Origin: Rubrobacter sp.
GTDB taxonomy: Bacteria; Actinomycetota; Rubrobacteria; Rubrobacterales; Rubrobacteraceae
Direction of reading: 5' to 3'
Assembly: GCA_016781775.1 (NCBI GenBank)
Contig: JADDPR010000038.1
Span: 1 to 5,686, forward strand
DNA length: 5,686 nucleotides
Below the pieces are notes generated by a model that saw nothing but the letters and a program-made list of their open reading frames with translations, searched no databases and was not told the DNA's origin. The translations under genes were made by a program, and so were the position numbers. This document shows, one piece after another, positions 1-5,686 of this stretch. Position 1 is the first letter of the stretch; each line of letters starts with the position of its first letter.

Positions 1-797
1 TTTCGCGCTTCGGGAGCCGGGTGACCCTCGTCCAGCACGCGGACAGGCTCCTAAACCGCGAAGACGGGGAGGTCGGCGAGCTCATCCGGGCGGCCTTCGC
101 GGAAGAGGGAATAGAGGTCCTGACGGGACGGAGCGCGAAGAAGGCCCGCATGGACGGGGGAACGGCCGTCGTCGAGCTCGACGACGGCACGGAGCTCGAG
201 GCGGACGTGGTGATGGTCGGCACGGGCCGCAAGCCGAACACGGAGGGGCTCGGGCTCGACTCGGTCGGGGTGGAGCCGAAGGGCAAGGGCCTCCCGGTAG
301 ACGAGCGCTGCCGGCTCGCCGAGGGCGTGTGGGCCGTGGGCGACGTAACCGGGGTGTTGCCCTTCACCCACGTCGCCATGTACCAGGGCCGGGTGGTGGC
401 CGACAACATCCTCGGCAAGGAGCGCAAGGCCAGCTACCGCGGCATCCCCAGGGTCGTCTTCACGGATCCGGAGATCGCCGCCGCCGGCCTGACCGAAGAG
501 CAGGCGAAAGAGCGGGGGATCGAGGTCGCTACCGCTACCCTCGACCTGACGCAGTCGCTCGCCCGCCCCTGGACCTACGAGGAGGACCCACGGGGGCACC
601 TGGGGCTCGTGGCCGACCGGGACCGGGGCGTGCTCGTAGGGGCCTGGGCCGTCGCCCCGCAGGCGAGCGAGTGGATCCACCAGGCCTCCCAGGCAATCCG
701 GGCGGAGATTTCCATAGACACGCTCCTCGACGGGGTGGCGCAGTTTCCGACCTACTCCGAGGCTTACCTGAAGGCGTTGGAGCAGCTGGACCTTTAG
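1..797 (+). CDS. Pyridine nucleotide-disulfide oxidoreductase (dihydrolipoamide dehydrogenase/mercuric reductase-like), 5' partial
   Basis: This is the C-terminal part (about 264 residues) of a class I flavin disulfide oxidoreductase, which passes electrons between NAD(P)H and a substrate through FAD and usually a redox-active disulfide. The frame is open from base 3, so the GTG at 21 is internal: the residues around it (FGSRVTLVQ) are the second strand of the NAD(P)-binding Rossmann fold. Visible in order are the end of the NAD domain (VGTGRKPNT), the second FAD-contacting motif (VWAVGDVTG, with its Asp), and the dimerisation domain starting near RGIPRVVFTDPEIAAAGLT. The CxxxxC disulfide and the first FAD motif would lie upstream and cannot be checked. 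At the C-terminus the usual HPT...E active-site motif of lipoamide dehydrogenases reads FPTYSE: the His is Phe (codon 744-746) and the Glu is kept. This argues against a true lipoamide dehydrogenase; the substrate is unknown. The gene ends 60 bases before gnd on the same strand, so co-transcription is possible. Confidence 0.9.
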   Translation, partial: SRFGSRVTLVQHADRLLNREDGEVGELIRAAFAEEGIEVLTGRSAKKARMDGGTAVVELDDGTELEADVVMVGTGRKPNTEGLGLDSVGVEPKGKGLPVDERCRLAEGVWAVGDVTGVLPFTHVAMYQGRVVADNILGKERKASYRGIPRVVFTDPEIAAAGLTEEQAKERGIEVATATLDLTQSLARPWTYEEDPRGHLGLVADRDRGVLVGAWAVAPQASEWIHQASQAIRAEISIDTLLDGVAQFPTYSEAYLKALEQLDL

Positions 798-845
798 CCG
801 GCGCGGGAGGGAACGCGGGTTGTTGGTCGTCGGAGAGCAACGACA

Positions 846-851
846 AGGAGG
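846..851 (+). promoter_or_regulatory. Shine-Dalgarno site of gnd
   Basis: A near-perfect AGGAGG lies six bases before the ATG at 858. It fixes the start of the 6-phosphogluconate dehydrogenase frame, which also places the GLGRMG dinucleotide fold at the expected residues 12-17. Confidence 0.85.
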
Positions 852-857
852 TAATCG

Positions 858-1822
858 ATGACGGAAGCGAAGAAAGAGTACGGCGTGGTCGGGCTGGGCA
901 GGATGGGAGGGAACCTGGCCCGACAGGCCCTGGAGAAGGGGATGCGCGTGGTCGGCTCCACGCGCAAGGGCGCCCCGCAAGAGATGATCGATGCCGGTCT
1001 CGTCGAGGTCCGCTCCTTCGGGGACCTGAAGGAGCGGTTGTCGCCCCCGCGGGCGGTCTTCCTGTACATCCCGGCGGGGCCTGCGGTGGACCAAGTCCTC
1101 GACGACCTCGCCGAGAATCTCGAAGAGGGCGACGTCCTCGTGGACGGCGGCAACTCCTACTGGGGCGACTCGATCCGCCGGCACCGACGCTTGAAGGAGC
1201 GGGGCATACGCTTCGTGGACCTCGGGACGAGCGGCGGCGTCGAGGGGGCGCGCCACGGGGCCTGCTTCATGGCGGGGGGCGACCCCGAGGCGATCGCGGC
1301 GTCGAGCCGATCCTGCTAGATCTCGCGGTGGAGGGCGGCTACGTGCACGCGGGTCCCCCGGGGGCGGGGCACTTCACGAAGCTCGTCCACAACGGCATCG
1401 AGTTCGGGATGCTCCAGGCGATCGGCGAGGGCCTCGACCTCCTGGAGCGCTACCGCGACGACCTGGACGTCGCCGAGGTGCTGCGCTGCTACCGCCACGG
1501 CTCGGTCATACGATCCTGGCTGATCGACCTGATGGAGGCGGCCTACCGCTCGAACGGAGGGATGCAGGACGTCCCCGCTTTCGTCGAGGACACCGGCGAG
1601 GTGAACTGGCTCGTCGACGACGCCCTGCGCATGGAGACGCCCATACCCGTGATCTCGCAGTCGGTGATGCAGCTCTTCGCCTCACGCGACGACGAGAAGA
1701 ATTGGGCCCGAGGAATCGCGATGATGCGCCACGGCTTCGGCGGCCATGCTTACGGCAAGGACGAGGCGACGGCCCGCGAGCGCCGGGAAGGACGCATCGG
1801 GGGCTTCCCCGACGATCGGTAG
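858..1822 (+). pseudogene. gnd: 6-phosphogluconate dehydrogenase, decarboxylating (short GndA-type), interrupted by one frameshift
   Basis: The enzyme converts 6-phosphogluconate to ribulose 5-phosphate and CO2 with reduction of NAD(P)+, in the cytoplasmic pentose phosphate pathway. The frame from 858 gives residues 1-148 and then stops at 1317-1319. The rest continues one frame over to the TAG at 1820-1822. Restoring one missing G next to base 1301 gives a continuous 321-residue protein, close to the usual length of the short form of the family. Motifs in order: Rossmann loop GLGRMG (12-17), DGGNSYW (96-102), TSGGVEG (124-130), and HFTKLVHNGIE (172-182), which carries the catalytic Lys175 and Asn179 and the Glu182 position. 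The C-terminus holds the family's FGGHA signature. After the second strand the sequence STRK is basic, which hints at NADP use; this is inference. Conservation is full on both sides of the break, so a sequencing error is more likely than a dead gene. A glucose 1-dehydrogenase gene follows 67 bases downstream. Confidence 0.93.
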
Positions 1823-1860
1823 ACGCCACGAACGCGCGTGTTCGAAGCGGAAAGTGGCGT
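1823..1860 (+). other. Nested inverted repeat between gnd and gdh
   Basis: Directly after the gnd stop, ACGCCAC (1823-1829) pairs perfectly with GTGGCGT (1854-1860). Inside it, GAAC (1830-1833) pairs with GTTC (1840-1843). The result is a hairpin-on-hairpin of about 38 bases. No T-run follows, so it is not a standard intrinsic terminator. It could be a processing or stability element, a weak Rho-type end signal, or chance in GC-rich DNA. The gdh ribosome-binding site (GGAAGG, 1877-1882) lies just downstream and is not part of the structure. Confidence 0.3.
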
Positions 1861-1889
1861 TGGGGTAAGAGGATCGGGAAGGTCAAGCG

Positions 1890-2677
1890 ATGGAGCGAAG
1901 ACTCGAAGGCAAGGTGGCACTCGTAACGGGGGCCTCCAGCGGGATCGGCCAGTCGATCGCGGTGCGTCTGGGCCGCGAGGGCGCCGCGGTAGGGATGAAC
2001 CACCTGGCGGATACGGACGAAGGTGGGGCCGAGAAGGCCGTACGGGAGGTGATGGACTCCGGAGGCCGGGCCGTGGCGCTCCGGGGGACGTCTCCAAAGA
2101 AGACGACGCGAAGCGGATGGTGGGGGAGGTCGTCGAGGAGTTCGGGCGCATAGACGTCTTGGTGAACAACGCCGGAATAGAGAACGAGCGCCCCTTCCTC
2201 GAGATGGCCCTCGAGGACTGGGAGAAGGTCCTCTCGGTGAACCTCACCGGGGCGTTCCTGATGTGTCGTGAGGCCCTCAAGGTCATGACCGGGAACGGGG
2301 GCGGGACGGTCATAAACGTCTCCAGCGTCCACGAGCGCATCCCGTGGCCCAACTTCGCCCACTACGCCGCGACGAAGGGCGGGCTGAAGATGCTGACCGA
2401 GACGCTGGCGCTGGAGTTCGCCAAGAGGGGCGTGAGGGTGAACGCGGTGGCCCCCGGGGCCATAGCTACGCCCATAAACAAGGAGAAGCTGAACGACCCC
2501 GCGAAGCGGGCGGAGGTCGAGAAGCTCGTCCCCTGGGGCCGGTGGGGAGAGCCGGAGGAGGTGGCCGCCTGCGTCGCCTTCCTGGCCTCCGATGAGGCCT
2601 CTTACGTGACCGGGGCGACGCTCTTCGTGGACGGGGGGATGGCCCTCTACCCGGGCTTCGAAGGGGGCGGCGGGTAG
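1890..2677 (+). pseudogene. gdh: Glucose 1-dehydrogenase-like short-chain dehydrogenase, interrupted by one frameshift
   Basis: Glucose 1-dehydrogenase oxidises beta-D-glucose to gluconolactone with NAD(P)+. The ATG at 1890 is preceded by GGAAGG with seven bases of spacing. The frame runs to residue 66, then shifts: the G-run at 2083-2087 has five G where six would keep the frame. The repaired protein is 262 residues, against 261 for the Bacillus enzymes. Motifs: TGASSGIG cofactor loop (13-20), GDVS (66-69), NNAG (93-96), and the catalytic tetrad Asn118, Ser146, Tyr159, Lys163. Segments such as SSVHERIPWP, PGAIATPIN and SDEASYVTG, and the C-terminal DGGMALYP, match Bacillus glucose 1-dehydrogenase as I recall it, which is more specific than general SDR similarity. 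An SDR with another sugar substrate remains possible. Together with gnd upstream it suggests an NAD(P)H-yielding oxidative glucose/gluconate route; the gluconolactonase and gluconokinase that would link the two steps are not in the window. Confidence 0.9.
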
Positions 2678-2691
2678 AGCGGCTAGGGCCG

Positions 2692-2724
2692 AGCGGGCGT
2701 TCTCGAAGGTCGATCGCGCCCGCT
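2692..2724 (+). terminator. Possible hairpin terminator after gdh
   Basis: AGCGGGCG (2692-2699) pairs perfectly with CGCCCGCT (2717-2724) around a 17-base loop, starting 15 bases after the gdh stop. There is no T-run afterwards, so efficiency as an intrinsic terminator is doubtful. Confidence 0.35.
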
Positions 2725-2976
2725 ACCCGCGTCCCCAAGGGTAACGCCCATCGTGCCGCTCCCTCCGGACTCCCCGGCGGGTCTTGCTCGCGGCGCGTCT
2801 CCGAGCGCGGTGTTCTAGAGAGGGCCGATTCGGAGGTCTTCCGGCGGACCAGTCGCGCCGCCGTCGTACAAACAACGGGGTCCGGCCCGGAGCACGCCTG
2901 GCAGGGCGGATACCGAGCCGGTCCCGACTCCGACCAGACCTCGTCGCGACGGGGCGACGACCGGGGAGGAAAGAGG

Positions 2977-2994
2977 GCGAAGGCGCACCTTCGC
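2977..2994 (-). terminator. Intrinsic-type terminator after nnrE
   Basis: GCGAAGG and CCTTCGC form a perfect 7-base stem with a 4-base loop, 24 bases beyond the nnrE stop. Read leftward it is followed by a pyrimidine stretch, CCTCTTTCCTCC, which is a modest U-rich tail. A second hairpin (CGCACC/GGTGCG, 2984-3000) overlaps it and cannot form at the same time. Confidence 0.45.
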
Positions 2995-3018
2995 GGTGCG
3001 GCGGCGGGTCGGGACGTG

Positions 3019-3820
3019 CTAGGGCAGCCGAACGATGTCGCTCTCGGAGAAGATGTTGCCCACCTTTAGGCCCAGGGCGGGTCCGGCGTAGAGGGACGGG
3101 GGTACGCCGATGTCGGCCAGGTACAACTCGCCGACCCGCGCCTCGACGCGCGGGGCCCGCAAGCCTTCTTCGGGCAAGGCCAGGGTCATGGTCGCCGCGG
3201 CCCGCACGGCGGGTGCGAAGGCAGTGCCGGTGGTGGTGTCGACGCCGGAGGGAGCGTCCAGGGCAAGAACGGGAGAGTCTTGGGCGTCGGCCCAGCGAAT
3301 GAGTTCGCCGGCCGTGCCCCTGGGCGCCCCCCTTCAAGCTGTAGCCGATGAGCCCGTCGACTATCAGATCGGGGTCCGGATCCCCGACGGCGGTTTCGGA
3401 TGACCCGACCTCCACCCCCATCCGGCGGAGGATGCGGAGCTGATGGGCAGGGACCGGCACGAAGCCCTCGTCGGGTTTGGTCACGAGGACCCCGACCCGC
3501 GCGCCCCAGTTGTGCAACCGCCTCGCGCACACCAGCGCGCCGCCGTTGCCGCCTGTGCCGGCCAGTACGGTGACCCGCTTGCCGCGAGGGTCTCCTCCCA
3601 AAAAGTGTACCCTGCCCAGGTGGGCGAGGGCGCGCCCGGCGTTCTCCATCATCTGGACCAGCTCTATGCCGAAGTCCTCGATCATGGCCCGGTCCACCTC
3701 GATCATCTGCTCGGTGGTCAGGTAGGGGATCTTGCCCCGGTAGGTCGGGAACGTCACGGCGTTTTCTTCACCTCGGCTTTCGCGCGCCGCGCACCGCCGC
3801 TCGTCGGAGGGATCGGGCAC
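3019..3820 (-). pseudogene. nnrE: NAD(P)H-hydrate epimerase (YjeF N-terminal domain), interrupted by one frameshift
   Basis: NnrE interconverts the R and S forms of hydrated NADH and NADPH so that the partner dehydratase NnrD can repair them. The frame is continuous to about residue 164, then shifts because the C-run at 3327-3332 (G on the coding strand) has one base too many. Removing one base gives 266 residues ending at 3019. Features: KIPYLTTEQMIEVDRAM (30-46), MMENAGR (57-63), a glycine-rich loop GTGGNGGALV (88-97), DGLIGYSLKGAP (155-166), and LDAPSGVD (187-194) with the expected catalytic Asp188. The usual loop is GxGNNGGDGLV, so this one is a residue shorter and lacks its Asp. The chosen GTG start has GGAGG seven bases upstream. 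A GTG at 3757 with GAGGTG eleven bases upstream would remove 21 unconserved residues and is a real alternative. The NnrD domain often fused to this one is absent. No clear promoter is visible upstream. Confidence 0.9.
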
Positions 3821-3975
3821 TCCTAACCCTCCGGGGGGCGCCTGCGCTACGAACGGTACGCACCCGCACCTTCAACTTTGAACATCGGTCTACGCGTCCG
3901 CGGCCGGAGGCCCCCTCGGAACCGTTCGCGTGCGAGAGTATTAGACGTGGGGTGCGGGCCGCAGCGTGAGATCGT

Positions 3976-4005
3976 GCCCCGCCTCTTCGTCGGCGAATCC
4001 GGGGC
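3976..4005 (-). terminator. Possible hairpin after the anti-sigma gene
   Basis: GCCCCG and CGGGGC (3976-3981 with 4000-4005) form a 6-base stem abutting the anti-sigma stop codon. Inside it, TTCG and CGAA (3986-3989 with 3994-3997) pair around a TCGG loop. There is no T-run, so it may be only a stabilising 3' structure. The rest of 3821-3975 holds nothing I can name apart from the nnrE ribosome-binding site. Confidence 0.25.
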
Positions 4006-4293
4006 TCAGCCAGCGCCGAGAGAGCGCCTCAACCGGGACCACAGGCGCCCGACCGGACCGCGGCCCCCTTCCTTGAGGGCCTCCAGCAGCGCCCCGAACT
4101 CCTCGCGGCAGTCCCCGCACTTTCGCAGGTGGTCCTCGACCAGCGGCATCGCCGCCGCCGCGTCGAGCCCGGAGAGCTCCATCTCGACGAAGCGGTCCAG
4201 CCGCTCGAAGCACTCGTCGCAGCCGATCTCCTCCTCGCGCGTGAGCGACAGCGCCATCACGATTTTTTCGAGATCCTCCCGATCCGCATCCAC
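4006..4293 (-). CDS. Zinc-finger (zf-HC2/ZAS-type) anti-sigma factor, soluble
   Basis: This small protein of 95 residues probably binds and inhibits the sigma factor encoded just upstream. It carries the zinc-associated anti-sigma signature: His55-x3-Cys59-x2-Cys62 (HLRKCGDC), with an upstream pair Cys25 and Cys28 (CDEC) that can supply the fourth zinc ligand. The N-terminus is acidic and helical in character, the C-terminus (about 76-95) is basic. No hydrophobic segment long enough for a membrane helix is present, so it should be cytoplasmic, unlike the many membrane-bound anti-sigma factors. The GTG start at 4293 is supported by AGGAG (4301-4305) seven bases upstream; an ATG at 4257 would drop 12 residues. 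It lies 53 bases after the sigma gene on the same strand, which fits an operon. Cysteines of this motif can sense thiol oxidation in relatives such as RsrA; whether this one does is unknown. It could also be a general zf-HC2 regulator. Confidence 0.8.
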   Translation of the reverse strand: MDADREDLEKIVMALSLTREEEIGCDECFERLDRFVEMELSGLDAAAAMPLVEDHLRKCGDCREEFGALLEALKEGGRGPVGRLWSRLRRSLGAG

Positions 4294-4300
4294 TGGGTCA

Positions 4301-4305
4301 CTCCT
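4301..4305 (-). promoter_or_regulatory. Shine-Dalgarno site of the anti-sigma gene
   Basis: AGGAG on the minus strand, seven bases before the GTG at 4293, supports that start over the in-frame ATG at 4257. Confidence 0.6.
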
Positions 4306-4346
4306 CTTGGACAGGTACCACTTAGACCCTCCGCGCCCATCAATTA

Positions 4347-4976
4347 TTACCTCTCGGCGAACGCCGCGAGCAATTCTTCCGGGGAGAGCCCCTCCTCCTC
4401 CATGCGCCTCTTGAGCCGCTTCCGGGCGTCGTGCATCAGCTTGTAGAGGGCCCCCCTGTTGGTGCCCATGCGCCGGGCCGCCTCCTCGAGCGGCATGCCC
4501 TCGAACATTACCACCGTTATGGCCGCGCGCTGTTTGTCCGTTAACTCCTGGTCTATGAACTTTCGCACCAGGGCTAGCGCGTCCGCGCGCGTCGAAAGCT
4601 CCTCGGGGGTTGGCTCCTCGTCGGCGAAGGCGTCCTTGCGGCTGCCGGTCCGCTCGTGCCGCTCGAGGGCCTCGTCCAGTGACACGTCGCGCCAGCGCAG
4701 GCGCCTCAGCTCCGTGAGGGCGACCCTGACGGCGATCTTCTGCGCCCACGTGGCGAAGCGGCTCTCGCCCCGGAAGGAGCCGAGGTTTCCGAGGACCTTC
4801 ACGAGCGCCTCCTGGGCGAAGTCCTCGACCGCCTCCCGGGAGACGTCGCGCCGGGACCCCAAAGCGGCCCCCAGCCCGCGCACGAGCAGGACACGCAGGT
4901 CGGCGAGCGCCTCGTCGCGCGGCGGGGGTCGCAACTCCGCCAACCACTGCTCGTTGGTTCGTTCCTTCTTCGTCAT
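4347..4976 (-). CDS. RNA polymerase sigma-70 family factor, ECF type
   Basis: This 209-residue sigma factor has only the two domains expected of the ECF group. Region 2 covers about residues 25-95: the core-binding helix DFAQEALVKVLGNLGSF (52-68) and the -10-recognition part SRFATWAQKIAVRVALTEL (72-90). A charged linker (about 97-135) leads to region 4 (about 145-192), with LTDKQRAAITVVMFEGM and the helix-turn-helix MPLEEAARRMGTNRGALYKLM that reads the -35 element. The frame is fully open and codon use matches its neighbours. No ribosome-binding site precedes the ATG; a TACAAT lies nine bases upstream, so the transcript may start nearly at the ATG. The zinc-finger gene that follows 53 bases downstream is the likely cognate anti-sigma factor. 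I cannot assign a numbered ECF group or a target regulon from sequence alone. The gene is back to back with the flavoprotein remnant to the right. Confidence 0.9.
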   Translation of the reverse strand: MTKKERTNEQWLAELRPPPRDEALADLRVLLVRGLGAALGSRRDVSREAVEDFAQEALVKVLGNLGSFRGESRFATWAQKIAVRVALTELRRLRWRDVSLDEALERHERTGSRKDAFADEEPTPEELSTRADALALVRKFIDQELTDKQRAAITVVMFEGMPLEEAARRMGTNRGALYKLMHDARKRLKRRMEEEGLSPEELLAAFAER

Positions 4977-4985
4977 CGGCCGGTC

Positions 4986-4991
4986 ATTGTA
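4986..4991 (-). promoter_or_regulatory. Candidate -10 box for the sigma/anti-sigma operon
   Basis: TACAAT on the minus strand ends nine bases before the sigma ATG and is one mismatch from TATAAT. I see no TTGACA-like -35 at a normal distance. If used, transcription would begin within a few bases of the ATG, giving a leaderless or almost leaderless message, which would explain the missing ribosome-binding site. Confidence 0.3.
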
Positions 4992-5089
4992 GCCGAGAGG
5001 GCCGGCGTCTGGCCCAGTGGGGGAGTCGGAAAGCCCGGATCGGCGACGACGGGGTCGGGCCGAAGGTACGTACTCCCGACGGGAACGCG

Positions 5090-5686
5090 CACTCGAAGGC
5101 TAGCACTACCTGCCGGTGCCGACCGGGCGGGCGCAAACCGACCGGCTGAACCTCGTTGCCGTCGGCACCAAGACCGACGAGAAGGGCTGCGTCCGGGTGG
5201 ACGAGAGGCTGGAGACGATCGTGCCGGGGGTCCTGGCGATGGGCGACGTGAAGAAAGGACCGGCCTTTCTACGCACACCTCCCACGACGATCTCCGCGCC
5301 ATCCGCGCCAACCTGCTCGACGGGGGAGGGGGGCATCGAGGGACGCCTGGTCTCCTACACCGTTTACGCGGACCCCCAGCTCGGCGGGAGGCCCGAGTGG
5401 GGGAGACCCGCGAGCAGGGCCACGACTTCGAGGTCGCCCGGATGCCCGCGAAGCGCGTTGCAGGGTCGATGGAGATGGACGAGACGCGCGGCTTCACGGA
5501 GGCCATCGTCGATACCGACACGGGTAAGATTCTCGGCTCAGCGGTACTCGGGGCAGAGGGCTTGGCGAGGCAGCGTCGATGCACCACATCGCGATGATCG
5601 GCGGATCCGCCGTTTGCGGCCCTCCGGGACGCCGCGCTCGCCCAACCCGCCCTCGCCCAGTCCTTCAACACCCTCTTCGCGGACCT
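5090..5686 (+). pseudogene. Decayed mercuric-reductase-like pyridine nucleotide-disulfide oxidoreductase, 5'-truncated
   Basis: Only the C-terminal half of a class I flavoprotein can be traced, in pieces that hop between frames. Piece 1 (5104-5268) reads TDRLNLVAVGT and VPGVLAMGDVKKGPAF, the second FAD motif. Piece 2 (5271 to about 5321) reads THTSHDDLRAIRANLLD. Piece 3 (about 5325-5384) has IEGRLVSYTVYADPQLG. Piece 4 (about 5397-5561) has HDFEVARMPAKRVA and TGKILGSAVLGAEG. Piece 5 (5564 to about 5600) has GEAASMHHIAMIGG. Piece 6 (5610 to the end) has PFAALRDAALAQPALAQSF and FNTLFAD. Five frame changes and a TAG (5101-5103) break it. The active-site HPT motif reads QPA (Gln codon 5643-5645), and the NAD-domain ATGRRPNT-type motif reads PTGRAQT. 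The FAD/NAD N-terminal half is missing: upstream lies the divergent sigma gene. It resembles the mercuric-reductase-like branch and is a different subfamily from the flavoprotein at the left end of the window. The true 3' end may lie just past the window. Confidence 0.85.

Larger units (their letters stand above)
2678..3018. other. Gene-free stretch between the convergent gdh and nnrE genes
   Basis: I find no supported gene here; the frames crossing it have no recognisable motifs and arginine/proline-rich composition typical of shadow frames in GC-rich DNA. It contains inverted repeats: 2692-2699 with 2717-2724, 2941-2947 (TCGTCGC) with 2954-2960 (GCGACGA), and 2977-2983 with 2988-2994. I see no tRNA-like T-loop, no direct-repeat array and no relic of a known protein. 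Its likely role is to end two converging transcripts. Confidence 0.6.

Noticed and set aside
51..1256. Long open minus-strand frame of 401 codons
   Set aside because: It lies opposite two recognised genes, has no family motif and arginine/proline-rich composition; it is a codon-bias shadow.
329..1300. Long N-terminal extension in the frame carrying the second half of gnd
   Set aside because: Before about 1301 this frame is low-complexity shadow of the flavoprotein and of gnd's first half; the real N-terminus is in the frame starting at 858.
2880..2945. Possible tRNA-like segment
   Set aside because: No T-loop consensus or acceptor-stem pairing could be found on either strand.
2723..3018. 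Open continuation of the nnrE start frame past the frameshift
   Set aside because: The sequence after the shift is arginine/proline-rich with no motif, whereas the conserved nnrE C-terminus is in the neighbouring frame and stops at 3019.
858..3820. Programmed ribosomal frameshifting as the reason for the three breaks
   Set aside because: These metabolic families are not known to use it, and the sites lack a convincing slippery heptamer with downstream signal; single-base error or mutation explains them better.
3878..4414. Plus-strand frame of 178 codons
   Set aside because: Serine/arginine-rich shadow opposite the anti-sigma gene, no motif and no ribosome-binding site.
4294..4947. Upstream extension of the anti-sigma frame through the sigma gene
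   Set aside because: It overlaps the well-supported sigma gene in another frame and shows no motif; a GTG with a good ribosome-binding site starts the real protein at 4293.
5397..5597. Plus-strand frame of 66 codons as an independent small gene
   Set aside because: Its residues are an internal part of the flavoprotein dimerisation domain; it is one fragment of the pseudogene.

Overview
The window is high-GC DNA whose codons mostly end in G or C. Several GTG starts, an ECF-type sigma factor with a zinc-finger partner, and the protein subfamilies together suggest a high-GC actinobacterium, possibly Rubrobacter-like. That placement is inference, because there is no rRNA or other marker in the window. 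I see no mobile element, CRISPR array, tRNA or phage gene, and no convincing undescribed system.

Layout. At 1-797 (+) is the C-terminal part of a flavin disulfide oxidoreductase that begins before the window. Next on the same strand come a decarboxylating 6-phosphogluconate dehydrogenase (858-1822) and a glucose 1-dehydrogenase-like short-chain dehydrogenase (1890-2677). A 341-base gene-free stretch with several hairpins (2678-3018) separates these from a leftward block: an NAD(P)H-hydrate epimerase (3019-3820), a small soluble zinc-finger anti-sigma-type protein (4006-4293) and an ECF-like sigma factor (4347-4976). The right end (about 5090-5686, +) is a decayed, 5'-truncated copy of a mercuric-reductase-like flavoprotein.

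The genes share a redox theme. Glucose 1-dehydrogenase and 6-phosphogluconate dehydrogenase both yield NAD(P)H in an oxidative glucose/gluconate route. The epimerase repairs damaged (hydrated) NAD(P)H. The flavoprotein at the left end is of a class that uses NAD(P)H. The sigma and zinc-finger pair could be a cytoplasmic stress switch, but nothing in the sequence ties it to the metabolic genes.

The most striking property is the state of the reading frames. Each of the three central metabolic genes is broken by exactly one single-base indel at a G or C run, with otherwise intact, well-conserved protein on both sides. The sigma gene, the anti-sigma gene and the first gene are open throughout. 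This pattern fits consensus sequencing errors better than biological decay. The right-hand flavoprotein remnant is different: it has five frame changes, an in-frame stop, lost key residues and no N-terminal half, so it is probably a true pseudogene.
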